Positions 59,785 through 64,000 of a DNA stretch of 64,000 nucleotides are shown here, piece by piece (positions within the stretch are counted from its first letter, which is position 1; each line of letters opens with the position of its first letter). Both the position numbers and the translations under genes were made by a program. The notes beneath the pieces are model-generated. The model made no database searches. It saw nothing but the letters and a program-made list of their open reading frames with translations, and was not told where the DNA came from. This stretch comes from Oscheius dolichura (lineage: Eukaryota > Nematoda > Chromadorea > Rhabditida > Rhabditidae), in the NCBI GenBank assembly GCA_932521035.1, contig OW051493.1:1426001-1490000 (forward strand). Reading direction: 5' to 3'.

Positions 59785-62407
59785 ATGAAATACGATCAAT
59801 TCTTGGCCCTTCCCGTGGAGTTGAAACTGCAAATTATCAGAAAGGTGAGTATCAATTTTGATTAATTCGAGAAAGACCAATTCTAGTGTTATCCCATCCC
59901 GTATGTCCGTCTCCGTCAAAGTTGTCGATTTCTTGATGAATTCTGTGAGCGAAACAGAAGACGGTTGGGAATCTACTGTTATAGGAAGGATCCCCATCTT
60001 CAATTGACAAATTCCATATGGTATTCTGGTTTTCGACGTAGCATTGATCAGGATCCCTCAATAAACTCCGTACATTTCATATTTGATTGTACGAAGATTC
60101 ATACCGATTTAGGAAAGACAAAGAAAGGTGGACGAGATCAACTACCATTTGATTGTAAATTATGGTAAAAAAGGCAATGACTCGAATTTTATTGTTCCAA
60201 TGACGAGAGAGAATCTTCCGCGAATCAGAGGATCGCTGTCGGGATTCGCATTTACCCGTGTCATTGTGGTGGGTGAATATTTATGAGATTACTATTGGCC
60301 GATACAATAGTTGCGCCAAATAGCCGCTTATGTGAGTTAATATAATAATATTTCAGGAATTCCGTGGGTATCCCCCCACAGATGATATTATCAAGAAACG
60401 TGACGAGGCATTAGCTCATTTTCTGAATTTTGCGGTGGAATTTCGTGTGAAAAAGTTGTCATTTTCCGAGCTGACATTGGCTCAACTAAAACTATTGACA
60501 AATACATGGCAGGCCGACTGCATTGACCTATACACGACCCACACTGACCTGCGTGAATTTCTGCAGCTGGATTCTGTCAAGGTAAGATATTGCCCTCATC
60601 CAGACGAATATTTTCTATTACAGAAGGTACCATCTGTTTCTTACGTCTCCCTCTATACTGATTATCGTTTCGATGAAAAAAGAATATGGGAAGCATCACG
60701 AGGAAAGGAATACTTGTGCATTCATGAGTGGATGCTACTTCCATCGACGGCTTGGACGGCTCTAAAATGTATTTATGAGGTTTATTTTTGTTGTTTATTC
60801 CAAAATAGAGGAATTATTCAGGACTGGACGAAAGTAGCGGATGTGCCGGAAATGCTGGCACTCGAATTCACAGCAGTAGAGTGCGGATTTTTAGTAGCTC
60901 AAAAGTGCCAAAATAGTAACTAAATAGTAGCCAAAAAAATAGCTCAAAATGGGTGCAAAATCAGTTCTTCGCTTCTTTTAGACGTAAAACCACTTTATTT
61001 TCTTCTGAAATCAGTTTCTATGTTGAAATACAAAAGCAAAAGGCAATTTTTGCATGTGGGAGTCGAACTTGAGAAAAAGGAATTTTCGTGGTCTTCCGTT
61101 CCAACCACCTACCGGCTGCGCCATGAGGACATGTTGCGACGCAGCCGGTTTCAAAATAGATAATGGTCCCCCGTTCTCTGATTTTTCTGGAGGACCGAAA
61201 AACTTCATAAGGAGGACCCTTTTGTATTTTTCCACACCCCTCTCAAACCCCCCAAAATAGTTGCGAAAAGTTGGAAATTGTAGAATAGTAGAAATAGTTG
61301 TCGGACCCCGAAAATAGTAGAAAATAGTAGATTGGGAAACCATCCAAAACGCTTCCTTATGGTCTAAAACATATTGTACCATCAATATCTCGCTGAGAAC
61401 TATCAAGGAAAAAAAATAGTAGATCTACTAAAAATCCGAACCCTACACATCATATTTTAGCTATTATCATCTGGACCTCAAAGAAGAAGCCGCCCCTCAC
61501 CTACCCAAGAGGGCTGTATACTTTGGCAGTTATTCTAGAGAATATGTAAGTTTTTCTTTCCTGCATCATAAAATTACTCACGGGCCATTTCTATGTAAAA
61601 GTTACAAGTCTCACGTACCTTTTCTAATTTTTTCCTGCCGAGGTTGTACGGGTGCGAGCGCGCGGACTAGGCAATAATGAGGCGATGAACCATTTCGACT
61701 GCGTGGCCGCCCCAACAGGAATATCTCGGCTATTTCTGCACCATTCTCCATAAACTAAAAACCGAGATCGAGAGAAGGATCTGAGCTATCATCCAATCAA
61801 ATTGCAGGTCGTTCCAATGTGTGCAAAATTCAGGAGAAGCACAAATATTGAACAATTCAGTAAAGTTCAATGTTTTTCGTACATTTGAGCTGGCTCTGAA
61901 TTTTCCACACATCGGATCGGACTAAAATTTGGCTGGAAGATAGCTCAGATCCTCGTCTCCCTGTGAGCTTTTAGTTTATCCAGAACGGTCTAGAAATAGC
62001 CGAGATATTCCAGTCAGACCGGGAGTGAGCTGTTACGTCAGCCGGGCATTCTTACACATTAGCTGGAGATTTGCATCCTGCTTTTACAGCTACTAATTAT
62101 CCATTTGCAGATATTCAAATACGACATCTGGCTTATCGAAACAAAGAATAAGAACCATTGGCGAATTCTTACTGTCAAAAGAGGATCTATGCAATATGAA
62201 GGGTTCGTCGTTCAGACCGCCCGATCTAAAGAACAACTGGCCATGTTATTCATCGAATATGCTAGAGATTATCGTCGAGAATCGTTTCCGATAGACTATT
62301 CCACATTTTACGATCTTCTGACAAAAGCGGATACTATAGAAGACGTTAAAGCGGAAGTTTCTAACCTGTTTCACTTTGTTGATCTCTGTTCGGATGAGGA
62401 GGAGTGA
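59785..62407 (+). CDS. F-box protein, 7 exons, 420 aa
   Basis: Exons 59785-59844, 59887-60069, 60113-60268, 60357-60581, 60624-60880, 61461-61545 and 62111-62407 join in phase (1,263 nt). The F-box (DQFLALPVELKLQIIRKCYP, then PYVRLRQSCRFLDEF) is followed by an FTH/FBA-2-like region (NFIVPMTRENLPRIRGSLSG, RVKKLSFSELTLAQLKLLTN, DLREFLQLDSVK) and an acidic end (FHFVDLCSDEEE). As an SCF substrate receptor its target is unknown. It is a close paralogue of the minus-strand gene at 47.8-50.3 kb. Exons 5 and 6 together (342 nt) correspond to a single 339-nt exon there, split by an inserted element. The join gives FTAVDYYHLDLKEEA against FAYRDYLNWNIYEEA. AATAAA at 62478 is a likely poly(A) signal. Intron 6 carries a fold-back element. 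Confidence 0.85.
60883..61440. mobile_element. Inserted element with terminal inverted repeats forming a new intron
   Basis: The left end GCGGATTTTTAGTAGCTC and the right end GATCTACTAAAAATCCG are inverted repeats of about 16 bp. The element (about 560 bp) contains a tRNA-like segment and several AATAGTAG words. With a few flanking bases it constitutes intron 5 (60881-61460) of the F-box gene, donor GTGCGG and acceptor ATTTTAG. The paralogous gene has uninterrupted coding sequence at this point. Confidence 0.75.
61051..61125 (-). repeat. tRNA-like segment inside the inserted element
   Basis: On the minus strand TGGCGCAGCCGGTAGGTGG is a good A box and AAGTTCGACTCCCAC a good B box. It resembles the segment at 48287-48360. 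The acceptor stem does not pair, so it is not a working tRNA gene. Confidence 0.6.
61613..62040. mobile_element. Fold-back element in intron 6 of the F-box gene
   Basis: GGAATATCTCGGCTATTTCT to GATCTGAGCTATCATCCA (about 61718-61800) is complementary to 61930-62010 (AGATAGCTCAGATCCT to AGAAATAGCCGAGATATTCC). The left flank carries the CTGCCGAGGTTGTACGGGTG motif. The left half recurs at 47562-47780. Confidence 0.75.
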
Positions 62408-62549
62408 TCCTGTTGTCTTTTTCATTAGAAAATCAGTAAAAATGTCGATTATATAATGGGTGGATATAAGAACCAAGAATAAAACGAAATCCGTCAAGAT
62501 CTCATCTTCTGAGAAATGGCTCATCTGCATTGGATGGTGATACTGCACT

Positions 62550-62998
62550 GGTTGAATTCTCACCGAAACAGAAACGCTGGAATGTCCGTAGTTTGTAAGC
62601 TGCCCGAGCGCCGCGCGCCCGCACCCGTAAAATCTCGGCAGCTGGCGGCACTGACTTCCAGGCGCCCGTTTTTGGGCCAGCAAATTACTTGCTCAACCTC
62701 TTGAGGTTCGTAAGCTTTCTGACCCATCGAAAGATGTGGTCAGATAAATTTTGGAAAGCTTTCCCGGCTGGGAAAGCAGTATGATACAAAAACTGCTTGT
62801 CAACTTCTTGGCTTCTTCTTGTCAACAAAAAGGATCGGATAACTTGATCAGAAACTCGGAAAAGGAAATCATTTCATCGCTTCTTCTCTTCGGATTCAAA
62901 GCTACGAGGTAAATTCCCACTTCCTACAGTAATCCATCCAAAGAATTTCAATAAAATGAGGTCAAAATTTCAGCTTTGCACCAGTCTACGTTATCCAC
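62550..62998 (-). repeat. Inverted repeat arm B' (partner 41376-41823)
   Basis: Starts GGTTGAATTCTCACCGAAAC, contains the reversed recurring motif at 62611-62642, and ends near ACGTTATCCACA. It begins about 140 bp downstream of the stop codon of the plus-strand F-box gene. Confidence 0.85.
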
Positions 62999-63291
62999 AG
63001 GCCTCCTTCCATTTCTGCCGACTGTAGCCTCTGCCGCGACCAGATTGAAGTCTCCAAACTTTCCGGATCCTTTTCGTATAATTGGCAACATTTGTGCCGC
63101 TTGTTTATGGTCCTTCAATGGGCCATTTACCCTTACGACAAAGGGCTAATAAATTGATAAGATTGTAATTTGATTGTTCCGGGACCACCGCTCTTATCAG
63201 TCACTTTTTAACAACTCTCTCCCGGTTCTCCCTCGCTTTCGTTAGCCCACCGGCCATATAATTTGTCAAAATAGAACTCGACTCCAAAAAC

Positions 63292-63384
63292 ATGGAGGGA
63301 AAGCTAAAACTCAACCGTTTCTACGTCTTCTGTATTTTTACCTGGTTCTTGGCACACATTTGGGCGTGTCATAATCTCTTCCCG
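63292..63384 (+). CDS. Putative first exon of a secreted or membrane protein gene (continues beyond the window)
   Basis: ATG at 63292 gives MEGKLKLNRFYVFCIFTWFL then AHIWACHNLFP, a typical signal peptide, ending at a GTGAGT donor (63385). The stretch 63050-63290 could be its promoter. No downstream acceptor in the remaining 600 bp continues the frame without an immediate stop, so either the next exon lies past 64000 or the call is wrong. Confidence 0.35.
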
Positions 63385-63642
63385 GTGAGTTATTCTGGCG
63401 ATTATTGCCCATTATTGCAATTAAAAGCGGTTTTATCTAATAATGTTGGCCTGTTTTACTGTAATGGCAGCATTATTGCGTTCCCGTTTATTTTTTTACC
63501 TTATTTTTACAGCTTTTACCAGTCTTGTAACAGCGGAAAATGTTGAATCCATAAAATATCGTATTTTGGAAAAAATACGAAAACATATGGATTTAGCCAA
63601 CATTTTAGGTTTCGAGATATGGCACTCAGTAAAGACGATTTC

Positions 63643-63668
63643 GCTGCCGAGATTTTACGGGTGCAGGA
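63643..63668 (+). repeat. Copy of the GAGATTTTACGGGTGC motif
   Basis: CTGCCGAGATTTTACGGGTG followed by CAGG; the last of the fourteen copies noted in the window. Confidence 0.8.
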
Positions 63669-64000
63669 GGAAGACACCGGAACGGGGTTTCTCACGCGTG
63701 CAAGACGAAAAACTTGAGCGGAAAACTGTTCATATGGTTTTTTCTTCGCTGCGGGACCATTCAGCCCACAGAAAGCCTGAAAATTCCCCGAAAAGAAGCC
63801 AAATTTCGAATTTCTGATGTAATTTTCAGTCTATTTGCAATCTTTTTGATCCCCTCTAACGGAGCGTCTCGTTCTCGCTCTCACTCACGCGTCAGACAAT
63901 AAAACCTCGATAACAGAGACAACAGAAGTAGAGATAACCGCTGCCGGGGACAGAGATTCGTCAAAATAGACACAATATTTACCCTTTTTAGGTCTTTTAC

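Overview
This is nuclear DNA of a nematode, most probably Caenorhabditis or a close relative. Genes are split by many introns of about 40-60 bp with TTTCAG or TTTTAG acceptors and GTAAGT/GTGAGT donors. The gene families are typical of the group: F-box proteins in local duplicates and a secreted C-type lectin with a CUB domain. tRNA-derived and small inverted-repeat elements are abundant. No bacterial features, rRNA or CRISPR array are present. All similarity statements come from reading by eye; nothing was searched.

Layout. 0-8 kb is repeat-rich debris: a degenerate tandem array, a kelch-repeat gene cut off by a Helitron fragment, tRNA-derived elements, the 3' end of a small proline-rich gene, unidentified exons and a frameshifted kinase fragment. 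8.3-10.9 kb is an intact C-type lectin/CUB gene of 8 exons whose introns carry two small inverted-repeat elements. 10.9-32.3 kb has no convincing gene. It holds several groups of decayed local tandem duplications, fold-back elements and repeat fragments. 32.4-39.8 kb is a six-exon gene for a LURAP1-like adaptor, with one 5.3 kb intron containing a run of 34 G.

40-63 kb is the most remarkable part, a nested inverted architecture. Two 2,306-bp arms (44892-47197 and 54158-56463) are inverted copies with no net indel and no difference in the stretches compared. Each arm is a mosaic of fragments of unrelated genes (DGAT2-like acyltransferase, eIF2B-epsilon and others) ending in the first exon of a ZFC3H1-like gene. 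In the right arm that exon runs into a complete 15-exon gene (702 aa). In the left arm it is fused in frame to the last exon of an F-box gene. Outside these arms lie three further inverted repeat pairs and a pair of diverged paralogues of an unrecognised family.

Two intact F-box genes of the same subfamily (421 aa on the minus strand, 420 aa on the plus strand) sit in this region, together with two orphan copies of their last exon. The plus-strand copy has one extra intron, which is itself an inserted element with terminal inverted repeats. A roughly 25-bp GC-rich motif (core GAGATTTTACGGGTGC) recurs 14 times, 11 of them in the last 25 kb, and marks several rearranged segments. The window ends in what looks like the first exon of a secreted-protein gene.
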